The translations under genes were made by a program, and so were the position numbers. Positions 7,644-16,409 of a stretch of DNA of 37,269 nt are shown piece after piece (position 1 is the stretch's first letter; each line of letters starts with the position of its first letter). The notes under the pieces are model-generated. The model was given only the letters and a program-made list of their open reading frames with translations. It did not search any database and was not told where the DNA came from. This DNA is from an uncultured Burkholderiales bacterium (GTDB taxonomy: Bacteria; Pseudomonadota; Gammaproteobacteria; Burkholderiales; Burkholderiaceae_C): assembly GCA_903916355.1 (NCBI GenBank), contig CAIWWN010000277.1, positions 1 to 37,269 of the forward strand, written 5' to 3'.

Positions 7644-8992
7644 GAGACCGCAGGGGCCTGTCTCGGCACGACCTCGCCTTGCACGACTGTGTGCGCAATC
7701 AATCGATCATCGCCCAGCACGATCAGGGCGAACAGCCATTCGGCCAGCGTTTCGGTTTGTGCGGTGCGCCGCGCCAGCAAGGGCGTCGCCTTCGGGTTGA
7801 GCAGCACAAAGTCGGCTTCGCAACCGGGCAAGAGGTTGCCGACTTTCCCGGCCAGGTCCAGTGCTTGTGCTGCGCCTGCGGTGTGTTGCCACCACAGGTG
7901 TTCAGGCGCCAGGCTGAGGCCTGCGCTGCCCACCGATTGACGGGCCACGGTGTAGGCCGCGTGCATGGTGTGAAACGGGCTGAAGCTGGTGCCGCCGCCC
8001 ACGTCGCTGGCCAGTCCATAGCGCAGGCCAGCCGCATCGGCTGCTGTGAAGTCAAAAAAACCACTGCCCAAGAACAGGTTGCTGGTGGGGCTGACGGCGG
8101 CCGTGGCGCCGACCTCGACCATGCGCTGGCGGTCGGTCTCGTCCAGGTAAATGCAGTGTGCGTACACGGCGCGTTGGCGCAGCAGGCCGGCGCGGTCGTA
8201 CACGTCGAGGTAGCTGCGCGCTTGGGGAAAGAGTTCATGCACCCAGCGGATTTCATCCAAGTTTTCGGCCACGTGGGACTGAATCCACACATCGGGAAAC
8301 TGCTGCGCGATCTCGCCAGCGCCGTGCAGTTGCGCTGGCGTGCTGGTGGGCGCAAAGCGGGGGGTGATGGCGTAACCCAGGCGGTCCACGCCGTGCCAGC
8401 GGTCAATCAAGTCTTCGGTCTGACGCAGGCTCAAAGCCGTGTCGGTGTCGCGCAGACCGTCCGGGCTGTGGCGGTCTTGCAGCACTTTGCCGGTGATCAT
8501 GCGCAGGCGGCGTTTTTGCGCTTCCATCATGAACACGTCGACCGATTCAGGGTGCGCCGTGGCAAAGCACAGCGCGGTGGTCACGCCGTGGCGCATCAAC
8601 TCGTCCAGAAAAAACGCAGTCACTTCGTGCGCATAGGCGGGTTCTGAAAAATGCTTTTCATGCGGAAAGGTGTAGTGCTCCAGCCAGGGCAACAAGCCAT
8701 CGGCCGGTGAACCAATCACGTCGGTTTGCGGGTAGTGGATGTGCAGATCGACAAAGCCGGGCGCGATGCACAGGCCAGGCCAGGGGGTGGTGGGCAGGTC
8801 GGGGTATTGGGCGCTGAGCGTGGCAAAGGGGCCTATCGCCACAATGCGCACCACACCATCGGCACTGCGACCAGTGACCAGCAGGCCATCTTGCTCATGC
8901 TGGGCCAGGGCTTGCTCGGATTGGGGAAACCACAGCAGGCCAGCGCGCCAGCCTTTCAGATCAGTCCATTCGGGGAGACGAGAAAAATTCAT
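7640..8992 (-). CDS. guaD: Guanine deaminase
   Basis: A 450-residue zinc amidohydrolase converting guanine to xanthine, the substrate of the neighbouring xanthine dehydrogenase. Guanine deaminase hallmarks are PGFVDLHIHYPQTDVIGSP (HxH zinc ligands), FFLDELMRHGVTTALCFATAHPESVD, SHVAENLDEI (His), YAHCIYLDETD (His), SPTSNLFLGSGFFD and SDVGGGTSFSP (catalytic Asp). Length is right for the bacterial enzyme. Its ATG overlaps the xdhB stop as ATGA (8989-8992) and its own stop overlaps the next start, so it is tightly coupled on both sides. Confidence 0.96.
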   Translation of the reverse strand: MNFSRLPEWTDLKGWRAGLLWFPQSEQALAQHEQDGLLVTGRSADGVVRIVAIGPFATLSAQYPDLPTTPWPGLCIAPGFVDLHIHYPQTDVIGSPADGLLPWLEHYTFPHEKHFSEPAYAHEVTAFFLDELMRHGVTTALCFATAHPESVDVFMMEAQKRRLRMITGKVLQDRHSPDGLRDTDTALSLRQTEDLIDRWHGVDRLGYAITPRFAPTSTPAQLHGAGEIAQQFPDVWIQSHVAENLDEIRWVHELFPQARSYLDVYDRAGLLRQRAVYAHCIYLDETDRQRMVEVGATAAVSPTSNLFLGSGFFDFTAADAAGLRYGLASDVGGGTSFSPFHTMHAAYTVARQSVGSAGLSLAPEHLWWQHTAGAAQALDLAGKVGNLLPGCEADFVLLNPKATPLLARRTAQTETLAEWLFALIVLGDDRLIAHTVVQGEVVPRQAPAVS

Positions 8993-11283
8993 GGCGCAAG
9001 GATAGCGCCAAGCACGCGTTCGGGCGTGGCGGGGGTGTTCAGTTGAATCGGTGCCTGACCCGGGCGGGCTGCAGCGATGGCATCGCGCAGCGCTTCATAC
9101 ACACTGATGGCCAGCATGAAGGGCGGCTCACCCACGGCTTTGCTGCCGCCCACGTTGTCTTCGCGGTTGGGCTCGTGCCACAGCTTGATCTTCAATTGCA
9201 GTGGCATGTCTGCCGCGGTGGGGATCTTGTAGGTGCTGGCGCCCTTGGTGAGCAGTTCACCCTGGGCGTTCCAGACCAGCTCTTCGGTGGTGAGCCAGCC
9301 CAGACCTTGCGCAAAGCCGCCTTCGATCTGGCCTATGTCGATTTCGGTGTGCAGCGAATGCCCCACGTCATGCAGGATGTCCGTGCGCAGCAGGCGGTAT
9401 TCCCCTGTGAGGGTGTCGATGGCCACTTCGCTGCACGCTGCGCCATAGGCAAAGTAATGAAAAGGTCGACCGGTGAGCGTGGTGCGGTCGTAGTGGATTT
9501 TGGGTGTGGCATAAAAACCATCACTCCACAGTTGAACGCGCTGGCCGTAGGCGTATTGCACGGCTTCGGTGAAGCTGCGCTGGCGCACTGGACTGGTGAC
9601 CTGGCCTTGGCGAAAAACCACCGCATCGGCGTTGCAGCCGTCGGCTTGGGCGATGCACGTGGCGATGTTGCGGCGCACTTGCAGCGCTGCTATTTCTGCG
9701 GCGCGGCCATTCAGGTCGGTGCCGCTGGAGGCCGCTGTGGCACTGGCATTGGCCACCTGATCCGTGTCGCTGGCGCTGGCATGCACTTGGGCTGCAGGCA
9801 GGCCCAGCACCTGAGCCACCAGGCTGCAGACCTTGGTGTGCAGGCCCTGGCCCATTTCTGTGCCGCCGTGGTTCACGCGCACGCTGCCATCTGTGTACAC
9901 CGAGACCACTGCACCGGCCTGGTTGAATTGCGTGGCGGTGAAGCTGATACCGAACTTGACCGGCGTGAGGGCCAGGCCTTTTTTCAAAACGCTGTGCGTC
10001 TCGTTCCATTCGCGCAGGCTTTGGCGGCGTGTCCGGTAGTCACAGTCGTTGGCCAGTTGCTGCAATAGAGGTTGCAAGATGTTGTCTTCCACCTTCATGC
10101 CGTAGGGCGTGGTGTCACGCTCGCCCACGCCATACAGATTGGCGAGACGCACATCCAGCGCGTCCAAGTCCAGCTGCCGGGCGATGTCGCCCATGATGGT
10201 TTCGATCAGCAGCACACCCTGTGGTCCGCCAAAGCCGCGAAAAGCCGTATGGCTCTGGGTATGGGTTTTGCAGCGGTGCGAGGTGATGCGCAGGTCGTTC
10301 AGGTAATAGGCGTTGTCGGTGTGGAATATGGCCCGATCGGCCACCGGGCCGCTCAGGTCGGCGCTGTGGCCGCAGTGCACCAGTTGCACTGAATCCAGTC
10401 CCTGCACGCGGCCTTGGTCGTCAAAGCCCACCTGCCAATCGTGACTGAAAGGGTGGCGTTTGCCCGTGATCACAATGTCGTCGCCACGGTCGAGTCGCAT
10501 TTTGACGGGACGCCCGAACTTGTGCGCCGCCAGCGCCGCCCACACAGCCAGGTGCCCGGCCTGGGTTTCTTTGCCGCCAAAGCCCCCGCCCATGCGGCGG
10601 CACACCACGCGCACTTGCGACAGGGGGATGTGCAGCGCATGCGCCACCCAGTGCTGCACCTCGCCGGGATGCTGCGTGCCGCTGTGGATCAGCCAGTGGC
10701 CGTTGTCTTGCGGAATCGCGTAGGCAATCTGGCTTTCCAGATAAAAGTGTTCTTGCCCGCCGATCTCCAGGGAGCCTTGCAATTGGTGCGGTGCGGCGCT
10801 CAAGGCCGCCGCGGCGTCACCGCGCTGCACCGTGACTTGGGGCAACACAAAGCTGCCCGCGTGCATCGCATCGCGGGCATGCAGCAAGGGCGCTTCGCTG
10901 TGGGCTTGCAGTTGCATCTGGCGCGCCGCTTGCCTCGTCTGAATGTGGCTGTGGCCGACCACCAGGCCCATGACCTGGCCTACATGCATGAGTTGCGGGC
11001 CCGCAAAAATCTGTTCGTCGTGCACAAAGGTGGCCAGCAGGCTTTCGCCGGGAATGTCATTCGCTGTCACCACCCCGATCACCCCGGGGGCCGCCAGCAC
11101 AGGCGCCAAATCAAGACTCAGCAATTGGGCGTTGGCCTTGGGGCTCATCAAGGGGGCGGCGTGCAGCGTGCCTTCGATCAATGGCATGTCATCGATGTAG
11201 GTGGCGCGACCTTGTACTTGCGCATGTGCGCTTTCATGAAAGCGAGGGCGGCTGTCCCCCGTGGAGTGGGCGGTGGTTGTCAT
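8989..11283 (-). CDS. xdhB: Xanthine dehydrogenase molybdopterin-binding subunit
   Basis: The 764-residue large subunit of bacterial two-subunit xanthine dehydrogenase, carrying the molybdenum cofactor where hypoxanthine and xanthine are hydroxylated to urate. It opens with the hammerhead domain (HAQVQGRATYIDDMP), then the Moco domains with VVCRRMGGGFGGKETQ, HTAFRGFGGPQG and near the C-terminus KAVGEPPFMLAISVYEALRDA, whose Glu is the catalytic base in known enzymes. The ATG at 11283 overlaps the xdhA stop (ATGA); an upstream in-frame ATG at 11331 lies within xdhA and lacks family similarity. The maturation factor XdhC is not in this window. Confidence 0.95.
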   Translation of the reverse strand: MTTTAHSTGDSRPRFHESAHAQVQGRATYIDDMPLIEGTLHAAPLMSPKANAQLLSLDLAPVLAAPGVIGVVTANDIPGESLLATFVHDEQIFAGPQLMHVGQVMGLVVGHSHIQTRQAARQMQLQAHSEAPLLHARDAMHAGSFVLPQVTVQRGDAAAALSAAPHQLQGSLEIGGQEHFYLESQIAYAIPQDNGHWLIHSGTQHPGEVQHWVAHALHIPLSQVRVVCRRMGGGFGGKETQAGHLAVWAALAAHKFGRPVKMRLDRGDDIVITGKRHPFSHDWQVGFDDQGRVQGLDSVQLVHCGHSADLSGPVADRAIFHTDNAYYLNDLRITSHRCKTHTQSHTAFRGFGGPQGVLLIETIMGDIARQLDLDALDVRLANLYGVGERDTTPYGMKVEDNILQPLLQQLANDCDYRTRRQSLREWNETHSVLKKGLALTPVKFGISFTATQFNQAGAVVSVYTDGSVRVNHGGTEMGQGLHTKVCSLVAQVLGLPAAQVHASASDTDQVANASATAASSGTDLNGRAAEIAALQVRRNIATCIAQADGCNADAVVFRQGQVTSPVRQRSFTEAVQYAYGQRVQLWSDGFYATPKIHYDRTTLTGRPFHYFAYGAACSEVAIDTLTGEYRLLRTDILHDVGHSLHTEIDIGQIEGGFAQGLGWLTTEELVWNAQGELLTKGASTYKIPTAADMPLQLKIKLWHEPNREDNVGGSKAVGEPPFMLAISVYEALRDAIAAARPGQAPIQLNTPATPERVLGAILAP

Positions 11284-12782
11284 GCGAGGTCCTCCAGCCG
11301 TACGCCGCTGTGGCCCGTGCTCTCCAGCCATGCGCGCTGCAGCAACTGGCCCAGCAGTTGGCGGCGGTAGTGGGCACTGGCGCGCAAATCGCTTAGCGGT
11401 GAAAACTCTTGTTCAATAGCGGCTTGGGCGTGTTGCAAACTGTCTTCGTTCCATTCTTGGCCGACCAAAGCGGCCTCGGTCTGCACCGCGCGTGCGGGCG
11501 TGGCGGCCACACCGCCTGCGCCGATGCGTGCGGCGGTGATGCGTCCTTCATCCATGTGCAACTGCATCGCCAGACACACGGCAGAGATGTCGTCTTCCAT
11601 GCGCTTGGAGACTTTGTAAGCGCCCAGCCACTCGCCTGGCTTGGGGCGAGGCACCACGATCCAGCACAGCACTTCGTCTGCCGCCAACAGGCTTTGTCGA
11701 TAGCCGGTGTAGAACCTGTCGAGCGGCACATGGCGGTGCACGATGTGGCCAAGGCCTCGGCGTTTTCGCCAAGCCATCAGCACCACCTGTGCACCCAGCG
11801 CGATCAAGAGCGGCATGCTGTCGCCGATGGGCGAGCCATTGGCGACATTGCCGCCCATCGTGCCCGACTGGCGCACGGGCCAGCCTGCAAAGCGTTCGCC
11901 AAAAGGGGCGATCACGGGGCGGTCACGGGCCAGGGCTTCAAAAGCGTCTTGCAGATTCACCGCCGCGCCGATGGCGATGTGGTGCGGGTAGTGCTCGACA
12001 CGCCGCAGCTCGGCCACGCGGGACAGGTCGATGATTTGTGGCATGCGGCGCAGACCCTGGGTGAGCCACAACCCGGCATCGGTGGCGCCGGCGATCAACT
12101 GGGCCTGGGGGTGGTGGGCACGCGCTTGCAGCAAGGCCGCTAAGTTGGTGGGCAACAGGTAGTCTGGGTTGGTGCGCGTTGTGGCCGCCAGTGCTTGCAG
12201 CGCCGACACAATGGGGGCTTCATCCACCGCGTGTGCTGGCTGGCGCTGCATCTGGCAGGCCGCTTGCACGATGGGACGGTAACCGGTGCAGCGGCACAAG
12301 TTGCCTGACACGGCTTGTTGTGCGGCGTGGGTGTCGACCTTGTGACCCTGGGCCACGCTGCGCTGGTAAAGGGCAAACAGGCTCATGACAAAACCGGGGG
12401 TGCAAAAGCCGCATTGCGAGCCGTGACACTCGACCATGGCCTGTTGCACCGGGTGCAGTGCGCCGTTGCTTTGCGCAAGATCAGCCACCGTCCAAAGCGC
12501 CATGCCATCGATCGCGTGGGCAGGCTTGATGCAGCTGTTGACGGCGCGGTAGCGCAAGGTCCCGTCGACCGTCTCGGCCAGCACCACCGTGCAGGCACCG
12601 CAGTCGCCTGCCGCGCAACCTTCTTTGGTGGCCGTGAGGCGCAGGTCTTCGCGCAGCAGGTCCAGCAGAGTTCGGTCTGGTGGTACATTGCTCAGATTCA
12701 TCACTTGACCTCGGTGCCAGAAGCGCAAAGCACGGGTCGCAAGCGGTACAGATTTCAGAGGGGAGACGAGCGTTTTTGACAT
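11280..12782 (-). CDS. xdhA: Xanthine dehydrogenase small subunit (2Fe-2S and FAD domains)
   Basis: A 500-residue subunit carrying two 2Fe-2S clusters and FAD, which move electrons from the molybdenum site to NAD+. The plant-type ferredoxin domain has C56, C61, C64 and C84; the second cluster has C124, C127, C163 and C165 (CGFCTPG, CRCTGYRP). The FAD-binding part starts near residue 215 (LIAGATDAGLWLTQGLRRMP) and includes GTMGGNVANGSPIGDSMP, followed by the CO dehydrogenase flavoprotein C-terminal domain. The ATG at 12782 gives the usual short N-terminal extension; the in-frame ATG 17 codons upstream is less likely. It is the first gene of the operon and is divergent from the LysR gene, 84 bp apart. 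Confidence 0.95.
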   Translation of the reverse strand: MSKTLVSPLKSVPLATRALRFWHRGQVMNLSNVPPDRTLLDLLREDLRLTATKEGCAAGDCGACTVVLAETVDGTLRYRAVNSCIKPAHAIDGMALWTVADLAQSNGALHPVQQAMVECHGSQCGFCTPGFVMSLFALYQRSVAQGHKVDTHAAQQAVSGNLCRCTGYRPIVQAACQMQRQPAHAVDEAPIVSALQALAATTRTNPDYLLPTNLAALLQARAHHPQAQLIAGATDAGLWLTQGLRRMPQIIDLSRVAELRRVEHYPHHIAIGAAVNLQDAFEALARDRPVIAPFGERFAGWPVRQSGTMGGNVANGSPIGDSMPLLIALGAQVVLMAWRKRRGLGHIVHRHVPLDRFYTGYRQSLLAADEVLCWIVVPRPKPGEWLGAYKVSKRMEDDISAVCLAMQLHMDEGRITAARIGAGGVAATPARAVQTEAALVGQEWNEDSLQHAQAAIEQEFSPLSDLRASAHYRRQLLGQLLQRAWLESTGHSGVRLEDLA

Positions 12783-12849
12783 GGCTAATGTGTTCTCAGG
12801 GTCGAATGATCCTAGGGCAAACCCGGAGTTCACTCATGGGCTGATGGCC

Positions 12850-12860
12850 ATAACGCTTAT
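12850..12860. promoter_or_regulatory. Short palindrome in the xdhA/lysR divergent region
   Basis: ATAA-CGC-TTAT is a perfect inverted repeat in the 84-bp region between the xdhA and LysR start codons, 6 bp before the LysR start. LysR proteins commonly bind such A/T-flanked dyads next to their own gene. This is the only evident candidate here; it is short, so the call is tentative. Confidence 0.3.
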
Positions 12861-12866
12861 CTGAAA

Positions 12867-13835
12867 ATGAATATGAAGCAGCCGCATCTTTTCGACAAGA
12901 TCGACCTTCAACTTATTCGGACCCTACATACCTTGTTGATCGAACGCAGTGTTTCCAAAACCGCCATGCGACTGGGCCAACAGCAGCCCGCCGTGTCAGT
13001 GGCGCTCAAACGCCTGCGCGAGTTGACAGGCGATCCGATTTTGGTGCGCGCAGGCACCGGCATGGTGCCCACCGATGTGGGTCTGCAGATGTTGGGGCCG
13101 GTCACGCAAATTTTGCAAGCGGCTGAAGGCCTGTTTTCTCCAACCCGTGATTTTGAACCTGCACTGGCGTGCGAAACTTTTCGCATTGCGGCCAGTGACA
13201 CCCTGGATCCTTTGTTCCTGCCCAGCGTCATGGCGCGCGTCAAGTCCTTGGCGCCGGGTTGTCGGGTCGAGGTTCATGCCTTGTCGGGTCATGTTCAATA
13301 TGCGGCCGATCTGGCGCAGGGCCTCATCGATGTGGTGATCGGCAACTGGGCCCAGCCCAGCCAAGAGCTGCACCGTGCACAGTTGTTTGAGGACGAGATC
13401 ATGTGCCTCGTGAGTCAAAAACACCCGGCGGTGCGTCGCGGCTGGACGCAAGAAGACTGGCTGGCCTGCGAGCACATTGCCCCCACCCCGGCCTACCCCG
13501 GTTGGCGCGGAGTGATCGACGAGCATCTGGATCGGTTATCGCTGGTACGTAACATCACGGCGCGCTGTGCCCATTTTGGCCTGATGCCACGCATGGTGGC
13601 ATCGAGCTTGCTTGTTTTGACCACGGGCCGCCAGTATTGCCAAAGGTTTTTGCAAGGCGCTGAATCGCACCGTGGCTTGGCTCTTTTGCCTTGTCCGGTT
13701 GATTTTCCGAAGATGGTTTATTACCAGCTTTGGCATGAGCGCAGCCATGCTTCTGCCGCTGCCAAATGGCTGCGCGAACAGGTCAAAATCAGTGCTTCTC
13801 AATTGCCTCATCCCCAGAGTTTGAATTTGACATGA
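12867..13835 (+). CDS. LysR-family transcriptional regulator
   Basis: A 322-residue regulator. Residues 12-71 form the winged helix-turn-helix (LQLIRTLHTLLIERSVSKTAMRLGQQQPAVSVALKRLRELTGDPILVRAGTGM in order), and the rest is the periplasmic-binding-like effector domain. The QQQPAVSVALKRLRE recognition segment places it near the NodD/LinR-like branch rather than the CbbR branch. It is divergent from xdhA and its stop overlaps the start of the BMP transporter ATPase (ATGA at 13832-13835), so it is both a likely regulator of the xdh operon and the first gene of the transporter operon. A purine or its breakdown product as co-inducer is inference. Confidence 0.92.
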   Translation: MNMKQPHLFDKIDLQLIRTLHTLLIERSVSKTAMRLGQQQPAVSVALKRLRELTGDPILVRAGTGMVPTDVGLQMLGPVTQILQAAEGLFSPTRDFEPALACETFRIAASDTLDPLFLPSVMARVKSLAPGCRVEVHALSGHVQYAADLAQGLIDVVIGNWAQPSQELHRAQLFEDEIMCLVSQKHPAVRRGWTQEDWLACEHIAPTPAYPGWRGVIDEHLDRLSLVRNITARCAHFGLMPRMVASSLLVLTTGRQYCQRFLQGAESHRGLALLPCPVDFPKMVYYQLWHERSHASAAAKWLREQVKISASQLPHPQSLNLT

Positions 13836-15361
13836 CCACACCCCTTTTGTCTTTGCAAGGCATCACCAAGCGTTATCCGGGCGTGGTGGCAAACCAGGAC
13901 ATCTCGCTGACCTTGATGCCCGGTCAGGCCCATGCCGTCTTGGGTGAGAACGGCGCGGGTAAATCCACGCTGATGAAAATCATCTATGGCGCAGTCAAGC
14001 CCGATGAGGGTGTGGTGCATTACAAAGGCCAGCCGGTGCACATCCGCAATCCTCAGCAGGCGCGGGCTTTGGGCATCAGCATGGTGTTCCAGCATTTCAG
14101 CCTGTTTGACACCTTGACCGTGGCCGAAAACGTGTGGCTGGGTTTGGACAAAAGCCTGCAACTGGCCGAGGTGACGCAGCGCATCTCCGCCAAGGCGGCT
14201 GAGTATGGTTTGGACATCGACCCGGCCCGCCCGGTGCACACCTTGAGTGTGGGCGAAATGCAGCGGGTGGAAATCATCCGCGCTTTGCTGACCCAGCCGC
14301 AATTGCTGATCTTGGACGAGCCGACTTCGGTGCTGACGCCGCAGGCGGTGGAAAAATTGTTTGTGGTGCTGAAAAAGCTGGTGAGCGAAGGCTGCAGCCT
14401 GCTCTACATCAGCCACAAGCTGCACGAAATTCGCGAGCTGTGTACCGCCTGCACCGTGCTGCGCGGTGGACGGGTGACCGGCGTGTGTGATCCGCGTGAA
14501 GAATCCAACGCCTCGCTCAGTCGCTTGATGATTGGCGCCGAGCCGCCCGCGCTGGAGTACCGTGCCAGCCAACCGGGCGCCGTGGTGCTGGCGGTGAACG
14601 ACCTGAGCTTGGCCAGTGATGATCCGTTTGGCATGGATTTGTCGCACCTGAATATGCAGGTGCGCGCGGGCGAAGTCGTGGGCATCGCCGGTGTCTCGGG
14701 CAACGGCCAGCGTGAGTTGATGTACGCGCTGTCGGGCGAAGACACGCGCGCCGATGCGGCGGCGATTCACATTCAAGGCCAATCGGCCGCGCAACTGGGC
14801 CCGCAAGCGCGGCGCAACTTGGGCCTGCACTTTGTGCCTGAAGAACGCTTGGGCCGTGGCGCTGTGCCCAGCCTGAGCTTGGCGCACAACATGCTGCTCA
14901 CGCGCCAAGAGGCGGTGCATGGCAGCGGCTGGATCGACATGCCGCAGTTGCAGCGCCAAGCGCAGGGCGTGATCGAGCGCTTCAAGGTCAAAGCCGCAGG
15001 GCCGCAGGCCACGGCCAAATCGCTGTCTGGCGGCAATTTGCAAAAATTCATTGTGGGGCGCGAGATCGAAGCACGGCCCCGTTTGTTCATTGTCTCGCAG
15101 CCGACCTGGGGCGTGGACGTGGGTGCGGCGGCGCAAATTCGCGGCGAGATTTTGGCCCTGCGCGACGCCGGTTGCGCGGTGCTGGTGGTCAGCGAGGAGT
15201 TGGAAGAGTTGTTTGAAATTTCAGATCGCTTGCACGTCATGGCCAAAGGTGAACTCTCACCGTCCATTGACCGCGCCCAAGCCACCGTGGCGCAAATTGG
15301 TGAATGGATGAGTGGCCTGTGGCCCACCCCTGCCCAGGAAGGCCGTCATGCTCAAGCTTGA
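13832..15361 (+). CDS. BMP-type nucleoside/purine ABC importer, ATP-binding protein
   Basis: A 509-residue protein with two ABC domains in tandem, as in the NupO/YufO and RbsA-like ATPases of nucleoside importers. Domain 1 has a canonical Walker A (LGENGAGKST, residues 37-46), LSVGEMQRVEI signature and Walker B LLILDEPTSVLTP. Domain 2 has a degenerate Walker A (GIAGVSGNGQREL), signature LSGGNLQKFIVGREI and RLFIVSQPTWGVDVG where the usual Walker B acidic pair is altered; one catalytically weak site is normal for this family. The start overlaps the LysR stop (ATGA) and the end overlaps the first permease by 14 nt, so the three are coupled. Confidence 0.94.
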   Translation: MTTPLLSLQGITKRYPGVVANQDISLTLMPGQAHAVLGENGAGKSTLMKIIYGAVKPDEGVVHYKGQPVHIRNPQQARALGISMVFQHFSLFDTLTVAENVWLGLDKSLQLAEVTQRISAKAAEYGLDIDPARPVHTLSVGEMQRVEIIRALLTQPQLLILDEPTSVLTPQAVEKLFVVLKKLVSEGCSLLYISHKLHEIRELCTACTVLRGGRVTGVCDPREESNASLSRLMIGAEPPALEYRASQPGAVVLAVNDLSLASDDPFGMDLSHLNMQVRAGEVVGIAGVSGNGQRELMYALSGEDTRADAAAIHIQGQSAAQLGPQARRNLGLHFVPEERLGRGAVPSLSLAHNMLLTRQEAVHGSGWIDMPQLQRQAQGVIERFKVKAAGPQATAKSLSGGNLQKFIVGREIEARPRLFIVSQPTWGVDVGAAAQIRGEILALRDAGCAVLVVSEELEELFEISDRLHVMAKGELSPSIDRAQATVAQIGEWMSGLWPTPAQEGRHAQA

Positions 15362-16409
15362 AGCGCGGCCCGAAGCCTCGAAATTTTGGAGCATGGCATC
15401 GCCCTTGCTGGCTTTGTTCTTGACCGTGCTGGTCGGCGTGGCGCTGTTCATGGCGCTGGGCAAAGACCCGGTGCGCGGTTTGCAAATGTTCTTTTGGGAG
15501 CCGGTCAAGTCGGCTTATGCCCTGGGCGAGTTGATGGTCAAAGCCACGCCGCTCTTGGTGATCGCCTTGGGCTTGGGCGTGTGCTACCGCTCCAATGTCT
15601 GGAACATCGGCGCTGAAGGGCAGTTCGTCATGGGCGCGGTGGCCGCAGGCGGTGTGGCGCTGTTGGCCGATGCCACGATCGGGCGCTGGATCGTGGTGGC
15701 GATTGTGCTGGCCGGGGTGCTGGGCGGCATGGCTTGGGCCGGCTTGGTGGCGCTGCTGCGCGACCGCTTCAATGCGAATGAAATTTTGGTCAGCTTGATG
15801 TTGGTGTATGTAGCCGACATGGTGCTCAGCTACTTGGTCTACGGCCCTTGGAAGGATCCGGCGGGCTACAACTTTCCGCAGAGCAAAACCTTTGCGGCCG
15901 TGACGCAAATCCCGCGTCTCATGACCGGCTCGCGCGTCAGCGTGGGGCTGCTGGTGGCACTGGCTGGGGTGGCGTTGATGTGGGTCTTCTTGTTCCGCAC
16001 CCGCGCCGGTTTTGCCCAGCAAGTCGGTGGTTTGGCGCCAGCCGCGGCGCGCTATGCCGGTTTTTCTTCCCGCAAAGCGTTGTGGGTGGCGCTGCTGGTC
16101 TCAGGCGGTGCGGCCGGGCTGGCCGGTGCGTTGGAGGTGGCCGGGCCCATCGGCCAACTCACACCGCATGTGCCTGCAGGCTATGGTTTTGCGGCGATCA
16201 TCGTGGCCTATGTGGGGCGCTTGCATCCAGTGGGCATGGTGTTTTCTGCGGTGCTGATGAGCATGTTCTACATCGGCGGTGAGTTGGCGCAGTCGCGCTT
16301 GGGGCTGCCCAAGTCCATCACTGGCGTGTTCCAAGGTTTGTTGTTGTTCAGTTTGCTGGCGTGTGACACGCTGGTGGCGTATCGCCTGCGTTGGCTGAAG
16401 GGGGCGTGA
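15348..16409 (+). CDS. BMP-type ABC importer, permease 1
   Basis: A 353-residue integral membrane permease (branched-chain amino acid/ribose-type, YufP-like). It has about eight to ten hydrophobic segments, with family motifs YRSNVWNIGAEGQFVMGAVAAGGVAL and RDRFNANEILVSLMLVYVADMVLSYLV. ATG 15348 is used because the 12 residues before it from the GTG at 15312 are hydrophilic and lie in the ATPase gene. The stop TGA (16407-16409) overlaps the next start by one base (TGATG). It would pair with the second permease to form the translocation channel for nucleosides or purines. Confidence 0.94.
   Translation: MLKLEARPEASKFWSMASPLLALFLTVLVGVALFMALGKDPVRGLQMFFWEPVKSAYALGELMVKATPLLVIALGLGVCYRSNVWNIGAEGQFVMGAVAAGGVALLADATIGRWIVVAIVLAGVLGGMAWAGLVALLRDRFNANEILVSLMLVYVADMVLSYLVYGPWKDPAGYNFPQSKTFAAVTQIPRLMTGSRVSVGLLVALAGVALMWVFLFRTRAGFAQQVGGLAPAAARYAGFSSRKALWVALLVSGGAAGLAGALEVAGPIGQLTPHVPAGYGFAAIIVAYVGRLHPVGMVFSAVLMSMFYIGGELAQSRLGLPKSITGVFQGLLLFSLLACDTLVAYRLRWLKGA

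Noticed and set aside
10414-11370. Plus-strand frame of 318 codons opposite xdhB
   Set aside because: It lies wholly antisense to a well-conserved enzyme gene and shows no family features.
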